A stretch of DNA of 64,000 nt from Rhodanobacter sp. A1T4 (GCF_014207185.1 NZ_JACHCP010000009.1:1-64000); one strand, 5' to 3'. Shown: positions 42,248-52,516, counted from the stretch's first letter. The notes: generated from the letters alone by a model not told the origin. A program made the numbers and translations.

Positions 42248-42342
42248 GATCGCTGCGATGAGTGCAGCTCCATGGAGAGCCGATCGATGAGAACACCCCT
42301 ATCAGGGCAGCTCCATCATGGCGGCTCCATGAGCGCATCTGC

Positions 42343-43743
42343 ATGAGCGCACCGATGAGAGCTGCCAGCCTGCGCACACGCCTGACCTGGCTGATCATCG
42401 CGGTGCAGGTCGGCGTGCTGATTCCGCTGGGCGTGCTGAGCTATCAGCGCGAGCTCAGCGAAATGGATCACCTGCTGGACGGACGCCTGGCACAGGCTGG
42501 TCGCACGCTGGGAACACTGATCGAACATGTCTCCTCTTTGCCGGGGCACAACGCGGGCAACGCCGTGCTGCCGGCTGATGCACTGCGCGGCGTGATGGTT
42601 CGGGTGCATGAGCGCAACTTCGAGCCCGAAGTCGGCTTTCAGGCCTACGCCGCCGATGGACGTCTGCTCGCCGCCACCGCCAATCTCGCCACGCTGTCGC
42701 CGCCTCCCGCCGACGAGCGCGGCTTTCGCGATTTGAGCCTGCAGGATCAGACGTGGCGTATCTTCACGCTGAAAAATCAGGCTGGACTGGTGATCCGCAT
42801 CGGTGAGCGCTCCGACAACCGCCATGCCATCACCCGCACGCTGGTCATGGAACACAGCCTGCCGCTGATCATCGGGTTGCCGTTGCTGGCGTTGCTGGTG
42901 AGCTGGGCGGTCGGGCGCGGGCTGCGGCCGCTGGACCGTCTTACGGAGCAGCTAGCCAGTCGCTTGCCGGGCAGCCGGCAGCCCGTTGCCGTTGATGACA
43001 CACCGCGCGAGATCACGCCGCTGGTACTGGAACTCAATCAGCAGATCGAGCGACTGGAAGACACCATCGAACGCGAACACCGCTTTGCCGGCGATGTGGC
43101 CCACGAGCTACGCACGCCGCTGGCCGCCACCATGATCCATCTGGAAAGCGCGCAGATTGCGGGCAGTGCGGAGGAAGTCGATGCCATGCTGCAAAGTGCC
43201 CAGATGGGTCTGGCACGAATGGCACGACGGATCGAGCAGATCCTCGCACTGGCACGACTGGAAGCTGGCGCCGCATCCGAGCAGCGCGCACGGATTGAAC
43301 TGATCACGCTCACCACCGAAGTGATCGAAGAACTGGCGGCACTGATCGCCGAAAAGGACATCGCGCTCAGCCTCACACACGACATCGATGAAGTCTGGGT
43401 CAGTGGGCACGAAGTGGCGCTGACCGCGATGTTTCGCAACCTGATCGAAAACGCGCTGCGCTACTCGGGATCGGGAGGCCAGGTGGACGTGGCCATCCAG
43501 CGCGAAGGCGATGCAGTCATCATCGCCATCTCCGACGATGGTCCGGGCATTCCGGTCGAGAAGCGTGAAGCAGTCTTCGAACGCTTTCATCGCGAGGTGG
43601 AAAGCGAATCGCGCGGTTATGGTCTGGGCCTCAGTATCGTGCAGCGCGCGATCCAGCTGCATCAGGCAAACATCGAGCTATTGGCCTCGCCATTCGGTAG
43701 CGGGCTGCAGGTGCGCATCCGTATGGCCAGCGCGGACCGTTGA
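42343..43743 (+). CDS. Sensor histidine kinase (466 aa)
   Basis: Membrane helices at about residues 15-33 and 172-191 flank a periplasmic domain of about 140 residues. A HAMP-like linker leads to the dimerisation helix with phospho-His in VAHELRTPLAA (His near 254). The ATPase domain shows N-box NLIENALRYS, G1 DDGPGIP and G2 YGLGLSIV. QseC/PhoQ-type layout. It pairs with the response regulator upstream (95 bp gap to the chosen ATG). An upstream frame extension is less likely. The signal is unknown. Confidence 0.9.
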   Translation: MSAPMRAASLRTRLTWLIIAVQVGVLIPLGVLSYQRELSEMDHLLDGRLAQAGRTLGTLIEHVSSLPGHNAGNAVLPADALRGVMVRVHERNFEPEVGFQAYAADGRLLAATANLATLSPPPADERGFRDLSLQDQTWRIFTLKNQAGLVIRIGERSDNRHAITRTLVMEHSLPLIIGLPLLALLVSWAVGRGLRPLDRLTEQLASRLPGSRQPVAVDDTPREITPLVLELNQQIERLEDTIEREHRFAGDVAHELRTPLAATMIHLESAQIAGSAEEVDAMLQSAQMGLARMARRIEQILALARLEAGAASEQRARIELITLTTEVIEELAALIAEKDIALSLTHDIDEVWVSGHEVALTAMFRNLIENALRYSGSGGQVDVAIQREGDAVIIAISDDGPGIPVEKREAVFERFHREVESESRGYGLGLSIVQRAIQLHQANIELLASPFGSGLQVRIRMASADR

Positions 43744-43917
43744 TCACAGCCGATTGCCAGCTACCCGACAAACGGCCATTCAGCTGACAGCAGGCCGCGC
43801 GAAGCATCCAAAAAGGTTTAGCAAAGGCTGGCTTGCCATGATCCGTGGCAATCGCTGACCGTACCGTGGAGCTCTCCGTGGTGGTCATTGAACGCTGCTG
43901 CCATCTGGAAAACCTCC

Positions 43918-46900
43918 ATGCTCGGTCTTGTTCGCTTAGCCCTGTCACGACCCTACACCTTTGTTGTGCTGGCGCTGGTCATCCTTATCGCTGGCCCGCT
44001 GGCCGCATTGCGTACGCCGACCGATATCTTCCCGAACATCGGCATCCCGGTGATCAGCGTGGTGTGGACTTATAACGGCCTGCCGCCCGACCAGATGTCC
44101 GGCCGCGTGATCTATTACTACGAACGTCAGCTGACCACCTCGGTCAACAATATCGAGCACATCGAATCACAGTCGCTGCCCGGTGCCGGCGTGGTGAAGA
44201 TCTTCTTCCAACCCGGCACCGATATTCGTACAGCTACGGCACAAGTCACCTCGATCTCGCAGACGGTGGTCAAGCAGATGCCACCGGGCATTACGCCGCC
44301 ACTGATCCTCAACTACAACGCCTCCACGGTTCCCGTGCTGCAGATGGCGCTGTCGAGCAAGACGCTGTCCGAATCCAAGATCCGCGACATTGCGCAAAAC
44401 GAGGTTCGACCCACGCTTGTATCGGTCAACGGCGTGGCGATTCCGACGCCATACGGCGGCAAGCAGCGTCAGATCACCATGGATCTGGATCCGCAGGCAC
44501 TCGATGCCAAAGGTCTGTCCGCACAGGACGTCGCCAACGCGCTGGCCTCGCAAAACCAGATCATTCCGGTCGGCACCGCCAAGATTGGCACGTACGAATA
44601 TCACGTGCAGCTCAACAACAGTCCGAAAGCCTTCTCCGATCTGAACAACCTGCCAATCAAGACGATCAACGGCGCCACCATCACCATCGGCCAGGTCGCC
44701 CACGTACGCGACGGTTCTCCGCCGCAGAACAACGTGGTGCGCGTGGATGGCAAGCGCGCGGTGCTGATGCCGATCCTGAAAACCGGTAGCGCTTCGACGC
44801 TGGCCGTGGTCGCAGGCATCAAGAAGCTGATGCCACTGATCGAGGAGACGATGCCGCCCTCGCTGAAAATATCGATGCTCAACGATCAATCCGTGTTCGT
44901 GAAATCGGCGATCGCCTCGGTCGCGCGCGAAGGCATCATTGCGGCGTTGCTGACCTCGGTGATGATCCTGGTCTTTCTCGGCAGCTGGCGCTCCACCGTC
45001 ATCATCGCGGTGTCGATCCCACTCTCGATCCTGTCGGCCATCGCGCTGCTGTCCGCCACCGGGCAGACGCTCAACGTGATGACCCTGGGCGGCCTGGCGC
45101 TGGCCGTCGGCATCCTCGTCGACGATGCCACGGTGACCATCGAGAACATCAACTGGCATCTCGAGCAGGGCAAGGATGTCAAGACAGCGATCCTCGACGG
45201 TGCGGCGCAGATCGTCACGCCCGCCTTCGTCTCGCTGCTGTGCATCTGCATCGTGTTCGTGCCGATGTTCATGCTCGACGGCATCGCCGGTTTCCTGTTC
45301 CGGCCGATGGCGCTGGCGGTGATTTTCGCGATGGCCTCCTCGTTCGTGCTCTCACGCACGCTGGTGCCGACCATGGCGATGTTTCTGCTGAAGCCCCACA
45401 TCATCGAGGGCGGCAGCGGCGACCATCCGGAAGATGGCTATATCAACCACCACGATGGCGATCAACATCATGCCCACCGCAACGTGATCGTGCGCAAGGC
45501 GATTGCGTTCCAGCTCGCCTTCGAACATCGCTTCACCAGGATTCGTGACGGCTATTACGCGATGCTCGGTGCGGCGCTCGCCCATCGGCGTAACTTCATC
45601 CTCGGTTTTCTGGGCTTCGTGCTGATCTCGTTTGCGCTGGTGCCATTCCTCGGACGCGACTTTTTCCCGAATGTCGACGCCGGATCGATCGCACTGCATG
45701 TTCGCGCACCGATGGGTACTCGCGTGGAAGAAACCGCGGCAGAGTTCGATCACATCGAACAGACGATCCGCCAGATCATTCCCGCCGACCAACTCGACAC
45801 CGTGATCGACAACATCGGCTTGCCGTTGAGCAGCGTCAACCTTGTCTACAGCAACACCGGCACCATCGGTCCGCAGGACGGCGATATCCAGATCTCGCTG
45901 AAGGAAGGCCATTCACCAACGGCAGACTTCGTCAAGAAGCTGCGCGAGCAGTTGCCCAAATCATTCCCGGGCACCGAGTTCGCGTTTCTACCAGCCGACA
46001 TGACCAGCCAGATCCTCAACTTCGGCGCGCCGGCACCGCTCGATGTATCGATCACTGGCCGCAACAGCGATGAAAACGAAGCGTATGCAATGCAGATCAT
46101 GAAGAAGCTGCGCGCCGTACCGGGCATCGCCGACGTGCGGTTGCAGCAGAGCACCAGCTATCCGCAATTGAACGTGCATGTGAATCGTACCCGCGCCGAT
46201 GCCCTGGGTATCACCGAGCGTGACGTGACCAACAGCATGGTCGCCTCGCTCGCGGGTAGCGGTCAGGTCGCGCCGGCGTTCTGGCTCAATCCGAAGAACG
46301 GCGTGTCGTACGCCATCGTTGCCGCCACGCCGCAGTACAAGATGGATTCGATGGCTGACCTGGCGCGGCTGCCGGTGACGTCGTCTACCGACAAGTCCAG
46401 CCAGATGCTCGGCGGCATCGCCAGCTTCACGCGCGAACCCAGCGCCGCAGTCGTTTCGCACTACAACATCCTGCCCTCGTTCGACATCTATGCGTCAGTG
46501 CAGGATCGTGATCTCGGCGCGGTGAGTACCGATGTCAACAAGGTGCTGGCGCAGTTCGCCAAGAGCCGACCCAAGGGTACCCTGGTCACCTTGCGTGGAC
46601 AGGTCGGCACTATGAACGAGGCCTTCAGCGGCTTGCTGTTCGGCCTGCTCGGCGCGGTAGTGATGATCTACCTGTTGATCGTGGTCAACTTCCAGTCGTG
46701 GCTCGATCCGTTCGTAATCATCACGGCGCTCCCCGCCGCGCTGGCCGGCATCGTATGGATGCTGTTTGTCAGCCACACGACGTTGTCGGTACCCGCACTG
46801 ACCGGCGCGATTATGTGCATGGGCGTGGCCACCGCCAACTCGATTCTGGTGGTGAGCTTCTGTCGCGAGCGGCTGGCCATCCATGGCGACGCGGTAAAGG

Positions 46901-47199
46901 CTGCGATGGAAGCCGGCTTTACCCGCTTCCGTCCGGTCTGCATGACTGCGCTGGCGATGATCATGGGCATGCTGCCAATGGCACTGAGCCAGGAACAGAA
47001 TTCACCGCTGGGCCGCGCCGTGATCGGCGGCCTGCTGTTTGCCACCTTTGCCACGCTGCTGTTCGTACCGGTGATTTTCAGCCTCGTGCACGCCGGCGAA
47101 AAGCACGCCGTTTCCGCCGACTCAAATTCACCCGATCCAAATTCACCTGATTCAATTTCACCCGTTCTGATGCCTGGAGAAAATCCTCATGTCGCCTAA
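43918..47199 (+). CDS. RND-family efflux pump inner-membrane permease (1093 aa)
   Basis: The length and layout (twelve helices, two large periplasmic loops) are those of the RND superfamily. Key signs are the N-terminal LVRLALSRPYTFVVLALVIL, the proton-relay stretch VGILVDDATVTIENI in helix 4, and repeated FLGSWRST. An unusual His/Asp-rich stretch (GDHPEDGYINHHDGDQHHAH) lies in the cytoplasmic loop near residue 510. Substrate is unknown; the pattern fits drug or solvent export more than metal export. It is the first of three efflux genes, overlapping the adaptor by 11 bp. Confidence 0.93.
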   Translation: MLGLVRLALSRPYTFVVLALVILIAGPLAALRTPTDIFPNIGIPVISVVWTYNGLPPDQMSGRVIYYYERQLTTSVNNIEHIESQSLPGAGVVKIFFQPGTDIRTATAQVTSISQTVVKQMPPGITPPLILNYNASTVPVLQMALSSKTLSESKIRDIAQNEVRPTLVSVNGVAIPTPYGGKQRQITMDLDPQALDAKGLSAQDVANALASQNQIIPVGTAKIGTYEYHVQLNNSPKAFSDLNNLPIKTINGATITIGQVAHVRDGSPPQNNVVRVDGKRAVLMPILKTGSASTLAVVAGIKKLMPLIEETMPPSLKISMLNDQSVFVKSAIASVAREGIIAALLTSVMILVFLGSWRSTVIIAVSIPLSILSAIALLSATGQTLNVMTLGGLALAVGILVDDATVTIENINWHLEQGKDVKTAILDGAAQIVTPAFVSLLCICIVFVPMFMLDGIAGFLFRPMALAVIFAMASSFVLSRTLVPTMAMFLLKPHIIEGGSGDHPEDGYINHHDGDQHHAHRNVIVRKAIAFQLAFEHRFTRIRDGYYAMLGAALAHRRNFILGFLGFVLISFALVPFLGRDFFPNVDAGSIALHVRAPMGTRVEETAAEFDHIEQTIRQIIPADQLDTVIDNIGLPLSSVNLVYSNTGTIGPQDGDIQISLKEGHSPTADFVKKLREQLPKSFPGTEFAFLPADMTSQILNFGAPAPLDVSITGRNSDENEAYAMQIMKKLRAVPGIADVRLQQSTSYPQLNVHVNRTRADALGITERDVTNSMVASLAGSGQVAPAFWLNPKNGVSYAIVAATPQYKMDSMADLARLPVTSSTDKSSQMLGGIASFTREPSAAVVSHYNILPSFDIYASVQDRDLGAVSTDVNKVLAQFAKSRPKGTLVTLRGQVGTMNEAFSGLLFGLLGAVVMIYLLIVVNFQSWLDPFVIITALPAALAGIVWMLFVSHTTLSVPALTGAIMCMGVATANSILVVSFCRERLAIHGDAVKAAMEAGFTRFRPVCMTALAMIMGMLPMALSQEQNSPLGRAVIGGLLFATFATLLFVPVIFSLVHAGEKHAVSADSNSPDPNSPDSISPVLMPGENPHVA

Positions 47200-48382
47200 C
47201 CACGATGCTCCAGCGCAGCGCCCGCTGCGGCTGGGCCGTCCCATCGCCATCGTTCTCGTACTGGCGGTGCTGGCAACGGCGATAGGGCTGGCCGTGCGCG
47301 CGCACGACTACCACCAGTTGGTCAGCTGGACCAATGCGCAGGAACTGCCAACGGTGCAGCTGGCACCGATAGCGGGCAAAAGCGATAACCATGCGATGAC
47401 CTTGCCCGGCCGCGTCGATGCGTGGATCAGCGCACCGATCCATGCCCGCGTCAGCGGCTACCTGAAAAGCTGGGACAAGGACATCGGCAGCACGGTGAAC
47501 GCCGGCGATACGCTAGGCATCATCGATACGCCGGAGCTCGACCAACAGTTCGAACAGGCCAAGGCCGTGCTGGTGCGTGCCAAGGCCGATCAACGGCTGG
47601 CGCAGGTCACCAGCCAGCGCTGGCAGCATCTGCTCAGCTCCAACTCGGTATCCAAACAAGAAGCCGATGAAAAGAGTGGTGAGGCCGAAGTGGCCGCCGC
47701 CAACGTGCTCTCGGCGCAGGCCGATGTGGACCGACTTGCTGCGCTGGAGTCGTTCAAGCACATCACCGCACCTTTCAGCGGCACGGTGACCAGCCGCAAT
47801 ACCGACATTGGCGATCTGATTTCATCCACCAGTGAAAACAGCCCTGCCTTGTTCACGGTGGCCGACACCAGCAAGATGCGTCTGTACGTGCGCATTCCCC
47901 AAGGCTACGCGGCATCGATCAAGCCCGGCATGACAGTCAACCTCAGCGTGCTCGAACATCCGGGTGAAACCTACAAAGCCACGCTGATCGGCTCGTCGGG
48001 CTCGGTCAATCAGGAGTCCGGTTCGTTGCTTGCGCAGTTCGAAGCACCCAACCCGCATGGCGAACTGTTGCCTGGCGATTACGCGGAAGTGACGCTGCCG
48101 GTCGCGGTCAACACGCATCTGATCACCGTGCCGGCAACCGTGCTGATCTTCCGCGCCGCCGGTCCACAGGTCGCGGTGCTGGGTGCGGACAACCGCGTAC
48201 AACTGCGTGATATCCACATTGGCATGGACTTGGGTGACGCGCTGGAAATCGATCACGGCCTGCAGCCAGGTGATCGCATCATCGATCATCCGCCGGATTC
48301 GCTGTCGCAGGGTGACGAGGTGCAGCTTGCGGCCGCGGCTTCGAGCGGGAACGCCACGCATGAACAGCCGAAGCAGGGTTGA
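47189..48382 (+). CDS. RND efflux periplasmic adaptor (membrane fusion protein, 397 aa)
   Basis: An N-terminal membrane anchor (about residues 18-37) leads to a lipoyl-like HARVSGYLKSWDKDIGSTVNAGDTLGIIDTPELDQQFEQA, a helical hairpin, and a beta-barrel (FSGTVTSRNTDIGDLI, ALFTVADTSKMRLYVRIPQ). This is the normal order of the MFP/HlyD family. It links the pump with the outer-membrane factor. The first codons overlap the pump gene; the outer-membrane factor follows 4 bp later. Confidence 0.95.
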   Translation: MSPNHDAPAQRPLRLGRPIAIVLVLAVLATAIGLAVRAHDYHQLVSWTNAQELPTVQLAPIAGKSDNHAMTLPGRVDAWISAPIHARVSGYLKSWDKDIGSTVNAGDTLGIIDTPELDQQFEQAKAVLVRAKADQRLAQVTSQRWQHLLSSNSVSKQEADEKSGEAEVAAANVLSAQADVDRLAALESFKHITAPFSGTVTSRNTDIGDLISSTSENSPALFTVADTSKMRLYVRIPQGYAASIKPGMTVNLSVLEHPGETYKATLIGSSGSVNQESGSLLAQFEAPNPHGELLPGDYAEVTLPVAVNTHLITVPATVLIFRAAGPQVAVLGADNRVQLRDIHIGMDLGDALEIDHGLQPGDRIIDHPPDSLSQGDEVQLAAAASSGNATHEQPKQG

Positions 48383-48386
48383 TACC

Positions 48387-49886
48387 ATGCGCATCCTATC
48401 CACCATTCGCAAGCAGCGATCGCGTTGGCAGACTGGTGCTCGTCATGCATTGGCCGGTTGTCTGCTGACCGCACTGGCTGGTTGCTCATTGGCGCCGACG
48501 TACCATCGTCCCGATATCGCCATACCCGCCAATTACAAGGAGGCATCCGGACTGTGGGCGCCTGCTGCGCCCGCCGATACGCTCGCCCGGGGCGACTGGT
48601 GGCAGATCTTTGGTGATACGGCGCTGGATGGACTGGAGCACAAGCTGGACGCCAGCAATCCTTCCCTGGCGGTCGCACTATCGCGCTACGACATGGCGCA
48701 TGCCTACGAGGGCGAGCTTCGTTCCGGTCTGTTTCCGCATCTGGGTGTGGACGGCGGACCGTCGAACAATCGCCAGTCGAACAATCGTCCGCTGCGCGGC
48801 AGCAACCAGCCGAACGAATACGACGCCAACACCGCGCAGTTTTCGGCGGACTACGAGTTCGATTTCTGGGGCCGCGTACGCAATGAAGTAGCCGCCGGCA
48901 AGGCGCAGGCACAAGCGGCTGATGCCGACCTGGCCTCGGCAAAACTGAGCCTGCAATCGCAGCTCGCCGATCTGTATATCCAGCTGCGCGGCTATGACAT
49001 CCAGGCGCACATTCTCGCCGATTCGCTGGATGCCTATCGCAAGGGTCTCGTGCTCACGCAGAACCGTATGGAAGGCGGCATTGCCTCGGGTCTGTCGGTT
49101 GCACGCGCCAAGAACCAGCTATCCGACGCCATGGCACAGGCCGCCGAAGTAACCGCGCAGCGTGCGCTTACCGAGCACGCAATCGCCACGCTGGTGGGCG
49201 TATCAGCGTCTCAGTTCTCGCTGCCATCTTCGGATATTCAGATCGGCCTGCCGATGATCCCCTCCGAAATACCTTCCACCCTGCTGCAGCGCCGCCCTGA
49301 TATCGCTGCCGCCGAGCGACGCACATTCGCCGCCAACGCCGATATCGGCGTGGCGCGCGCAGCGTTCTATCCAAGCTTCAGCCTGTCCGCTCTTTTCGGC
49401 TGGCAGAACACCGGCAACGGCAGCCTGCTCAGTGCTGGCAACCGCATGTGGGCGCTCGGCCCGATCGGTGCATTGAGTCTGTTCGACGGTGGCTTGCGGC
49501 GCAGTCGCGAGCGCGAGGCGAAAGCCGGATTTGATGAAGCTGCCGGGCAATACCGCGTCACCGTGTTGACGGCCTTTCAGCAAGTGGAAGACAACCTGTC
49601 GCTACTGACCAATCTCAGTCACGAAGCGCATGACGAGGATGATGCGGCAACGGCCGCGCAGGACGCGGCAACGATTGCAACGAACCGCTATAGCGAAGGT
49701 ATCGTCAACTATCTCGACGTGGTAACGGCCCAGACCAGCTACCTGCAAGCCAAGCGCAACGCCGAGCAAGTTCGTACCCGTCGTCTACAGGCCAGCGTGA
49801 ATCTCATTCGTGCCCTGGGCGGCGGCTGGAGCGACTCAGACATGAAAAAGCCGCCAACCGATCAACCGGTGGCGGCTGTTCCATGA
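48387..49886 (+). CDS. Outer-membrane efflux factor, OprM/NodT type (499 aa)
   Basis: A lipoprotein signal ends in the lipobox L-A-G-C. The mature protein has two repeated OEP (TolC-like) units, with FGDTALDGLEHKLDASNPSLAVALSRYDMA and RRPDIAAAERRTFAANADIGVARAAFYPSFSLS, and the C-terminal VTAQTSYLQAKRNAEQVRTRRLQASVNLIRALGGGW. It forms the trimeric exit tunnel for the pump. Strong terminator downstream. Frame upstream of 48387 is antisense to nothing and not needed. Confidence 0.95.
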   Translation: MRILSTIRKQRSRWQTGARHALAGCLLTALAGCSLAPTYHRPDIAIPANYKEASGLWAPAAPADTLARGDWWQIFGDTALDGLEHKLDASNPSLAVALSRYDMAHAYEGELRSGLFPHLGVDGGPSNNRQSNNRPLRGSNQPNEYDANTAQFSADYEFDFWGRVRNEVAAGKAQAQAADADLASAKLSLQSQLADLYIQLRGYDIQAHILADSLDAYRKGLVLTQNRMEGGIASGLSVARAKNQLSDAMAQAAEVTAQRALTEHAIATLVGVSASQFSLPSSDIQIGLPMIPSEIPSTLLQRRPDIAAAERRTFAANADIGVARAAFYPSFSLSALFGWQNTGNGSLLSAGNRMWALGPIGALSLFDGGLRRSREREAKAGFDEAAGQYRVTVLTAFQQVEDNLSLLTNLSHEAHDEDDAATAAQDAATIATNRYSEGIVNYLDVVTAQTSYLQAKRNAEQVRTRRLQASVNLIRALGGGWSDSDMKKPPTDQPVAAVP

Positions 49887-49899
49887 GTCGCGCAAAAGC

Positions 49900-49925
49900 A
49901 AACGGCGGGCCGTGCCCGCCGTTTT
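49900..49925 (+). terminator. Terminator after the RND operon
   Basis: AAACGGCGGGC-CGT-GCCCGCCGTTTT: an 11-bp stem with T run, 13 bp past the outer-membrane factor stop. Confidence 0.85.
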
Positions 49926-50049
49926 CCGTCCTTGGGTCGAACTCCTTTCCGATAACTCGTTACAGCTAAAGCCTGACACGCACAGATGACACTACGACAT
50001 CAGAGCGATGACAAATCTCTTGTCATCGCGCTTGCTCCGAGAACGACGA

Positions 50050-51396
50050 TCAGAACTTGTAGCTGAGCATCACGCGGTTATACGTAAACGGCTGGTTTCC
50101 TGGATTCAGGTTGTTGAGGCCGCCCGAGGATTTTTCCCAGCGGTCGCGAATCTGAAAGCCCTTCATGAAACCATCAAAGTTATAGATGATGTCGAAGTAG
50201 GTATCGTGGAAGCTGCCGTTCAGATCGGTGGTGTACTTCGCATACGCAGCAACCAGCTGCACCTTCTTGTCGAAGAGGTCATAGGAGAACTTGGCCTTCG
50301 TTGCATGGCCCGGGCCGGCTTCCACCAGACCACGGATCATCGAGGTCGTGTACAGCGGATCAGTCGCGTAGCTGGCGGTGAACGGCGAGATGATCGAACC
50401 GTCACCGATGACCGAACCGGTCTCCTTCTCAACCTTGTTGTACATGAGGTCGAAGCGGCCATTCGGGATCACGACGCCGAGGTCGGCACCCCAGACACGG
50501 CTCTTCACGTTGGTGCCGGCAATGTTGTTGATCTTGAGCTTGTTTGCCACCAGCACGTTGTCCGAACCACCGCCGCTCTCGGTCAGCCCCTGCAAGCCAA
50601 TGACGGGGTTGAAACCGGTACCGGTGTCGAAAACATAGCTGCCGTCGGCATAGCCCATGCGAGCGAAATCGAGGAAGTCGTAGTACCAACCCTGCGCCTT
50701 CAGGCCGCCGTTGACATACGTGCTACCCAACGCCCACGTGCCACTGGTTTGTTTCGCGGTCAACGGCAACCCCTGGTTACCACCGTAAAGCGTGTCGCCC
50801 TCATAGAGGGCAGCGTAGTAGTTGTTGTCGTTGAAGTAGTCATCGGACGTGCGGCTCTTGTAGCTAAGCTCGCGGATTCCGATAATGTTCCAGCCGGTGA
50901 TCGGCGTGAAAACAGTGCTCAGTGCTTCGTACGAGTTAGGCAGCAAGCGGCCATCGCTGTTACCCATCCACGGCGTGTTCAAATACTGGTAACCGGCGCG
51001 CGCCATAACCCAGTCATTCTTGTACTGCAGGTAGGCCTGGCTCAGCGCCGTGAGCGAATCGTTGGCCCCCATCAGCGTGGTATCGACCCGCTTCGGATTG
51101 TCGGCCAGCGAACCCAACGAATTCGCACTGACCAGCGAGGCGCCGGCACTGAAACCATCCAGCGAGGCGGTCTGTGCATTGAGCAGAATCGAGCCGCCAA
51201 AGGCGCGGGCGCTCGGCTTCGCCGCAACGTCATAATCATAGGTGCGGTTGAAGTCGTAAAGACGAAGCTCACCATCCACATGACCCTGCGTGAACAGGTC
51301 ACTGAAGGTATTGATATTGGCATCATCGGCGTGCGCGACTACGCTGAGTGTGCCGAGCACGGCAGCAATGGCTGCGGCGACGATTTTATTGCGCAT
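50050..51396 (-). CDS. OprD-like outer-membrane porin, phosphate-starvation linked (448 aa)
   Basis: Signal peptide MRNKIVAAAIAAVLGTLSVVAHA, then an OprD-type barrel with alternating strands and a C-terminal YNRVMLSYKF ending in Phe, the outer-membrane insertion signal. Mid regions such as DDYFNDNNYYAALYEGDTLYGG and AQGWYYDFLDFA resemble OprD porins. A near-ideal Pho box lies about 130 bp upstream on this strand, so it is likely induced by PhoB when phosphate is low. The transported solute is unknown; phosphate or organophosphate uptake is an inference from regulation only. Confidence 0.85.
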   Translation of the reverse strand: MRNKIVAAAIAAVLGTLSVVAHADDANINTFSDLFTQGHVDGELRLYDFNRTYDYDVAAKPSARAFGGSILLNAQTASLDGFSAGASLVSANSLGSLADNPKRVDTTLMGANDSLTALSQAYLQYKNDWVMARAGYQYLNTPWMGNSDGRLLPNSYEALSTVFTPITGWNIIGIRELSYKSRTSDDYFNDNNYYAALYEGDTLYGGNQGLPLTAKQTSGTWALGSTYVNGGLKAQGWYYDFLDFARMGYADGSYVFDTGTGFNPVIGLQGLTESGGGSDNVLVANKLKINNIAGTNVKSRVWGADLGVVIPNGRFDLMYNKVEKETGSVIGDGSIISPFTASYATDPLYTTSMIRGLVEAGPGHATKAKFSYDLFDKKVQLVAAYAKYTTDLNGSFHDTYFDIIYNFDGFMKGFQIRDRWEKSSGGLNNLNPGNQPFTYNRVMLSYKF

Positions 51397-51786
51397 GATG
51401 AGAAGCTCCGCATCGAGTTAGTAAAGACGTACGACGGAGGCGACACTCAAAAGTGTCTGTTAAATTCACTTAACGCCCCATCTCGAAGCGCAGCATGCCG
51501 CGCATACGTGACGCTTACGTATACAAATAATGACAGTTAGATGACAGCAAACACCACAAGCATTTAACGTGGGCATCCCATAAGCAACTGATGCCCCGCC
51601 ACTTCCGCTTCGAGTCATTCTCGCTTCCTATCGAAGCATTTGGGAGCCATGACTAGATGTATACGTGATTGCATTGCGACACAAACAGCTATGCAAATCA
51701 CGGGAAACGGGCAATCAACGATTGAGAACCTTCTTAAAAGGCATGCACCGATCAAGGCATTGAACGGTGAATGCTATGCTCATCGC
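51397..51786. other. Intergenic region between porin and RNase T gene
   Basis: 390 bp. It holds the porin Pho box. A frame from 51640 runs into the RNase T gene, but its first part has no family support. I see no other gene or clear promoter. Confidence 0.4.
51528..51547 (-). promoter_or_regulatory. Pho box of the OprD-like porin
   Basis: On the minus strand CTGTCAT-CTAA-CTGTCAT gives two perfect 7-bp direct repeats at 11-bp spacing, the PhoB site consensus. Confidence 0.8.
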
Positions 51787-52461
51787 ATGTCATATACCCC
51801 CCTTACCTCCCCTGCCCGCATGGCGGAACGCTTCCGCGGTTTTCTTCCTGTTGTCGTCGATGTAGAGACGGGAGGGTTCGATGCCGAACACGATGCGCTG
51901 CTAGAGATTGCGGCTGTGACAGTAACCATGGATGCCGGTGGTTATCTGCGTCCTCACCAGACCATATCGACCCATGTCGAGCCATTCCCAGGCGCCAATA
52001 TCGACCCGCGCTCGTTGGAAATCACCGGTATCGATCCTTATAACCCGCTACGTGGCGCGCTGACCGAACGCCTGGCGCTGGATCATATTTTTCAAGCGGT
52101 GCGACAGGCCGTACGCGAGGCCGATTGTCAGCGAGCGATCCTGGTCGGGCACAACGCGGCTTTCGATCTGGGTTTTCTCAATATGGCGGTGCGTCGTTGC
52201 GGCAATAAACGCAATCCGTTTCACCCCTTCAGCTGCTTTGACACCGTAAGTTTTGGTGGGCTCGCTTTTGGTCAGACCGTATTGAGCAAGGCTGTGCTGG
52301 CGGCAGGCCATACATTCGATGGTCGTGAAGCGCACTCGGCTGTCTATGATGCCGAACGGACGGCAGACCTGTTCTGCACGGTGGTCAATCGCTGGCGGCA
52401 ACTGGAACTCCTGGAGCAGGAGCATGCTGCGATTGACGCTCCACAGGCAGGCTTGGGCTAG
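51787..52461 (+). CDS. rnt: Ribonuclease T (224 aa)
   Basis: A DEDD exonuclease with FRGFLPVVVDVETGGFD (ExoI), VGHNAAFDLGFLN (ExoII) and HSAVYDAERTADLF (ExoIII, DEDDh). It trims the 3' ends of tRNA and other stable RNAs and helps tRNA end turnover. The start at 51787 matches the family; a longer frame to 51640 is unsupported. It lies between the porin and pst genes but runs in the same direction as pst. Confidence 0.95.
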   Translation: MSYTPLTSPARMAERFRGFLPVVVDVETGGFDAEHDALLEIAAVTVTMDAGGYLRPHQTISTHVEPFPGANIDPRSLEITGIDPYNPLRGALTERLALDHIFQAVRQAVREADCQRAILVGHNAAFDLGFLNMAVRRCGNKRNPFHPFSCFDTVSFGGLAFGQTVLSKAVLAAGHTFDGREAHSAVYDAERTADLFCTVVNRWRQLELLEQEHAAIDAPQAGLG

Positions 52462-52516
52462 GTTTTTCGGCTGGCCGTGGTGCATTTATCGCAATTCCTG
52501 ACAGCAATATCTTGCG

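Noticed and set aside
50008-51540. 510-codon frame opposite the OprD-like porin
   Set aside because: The porin has signal peptide, barrel pattern, terminal Phe and Pho box; the opposite frame has no domain.
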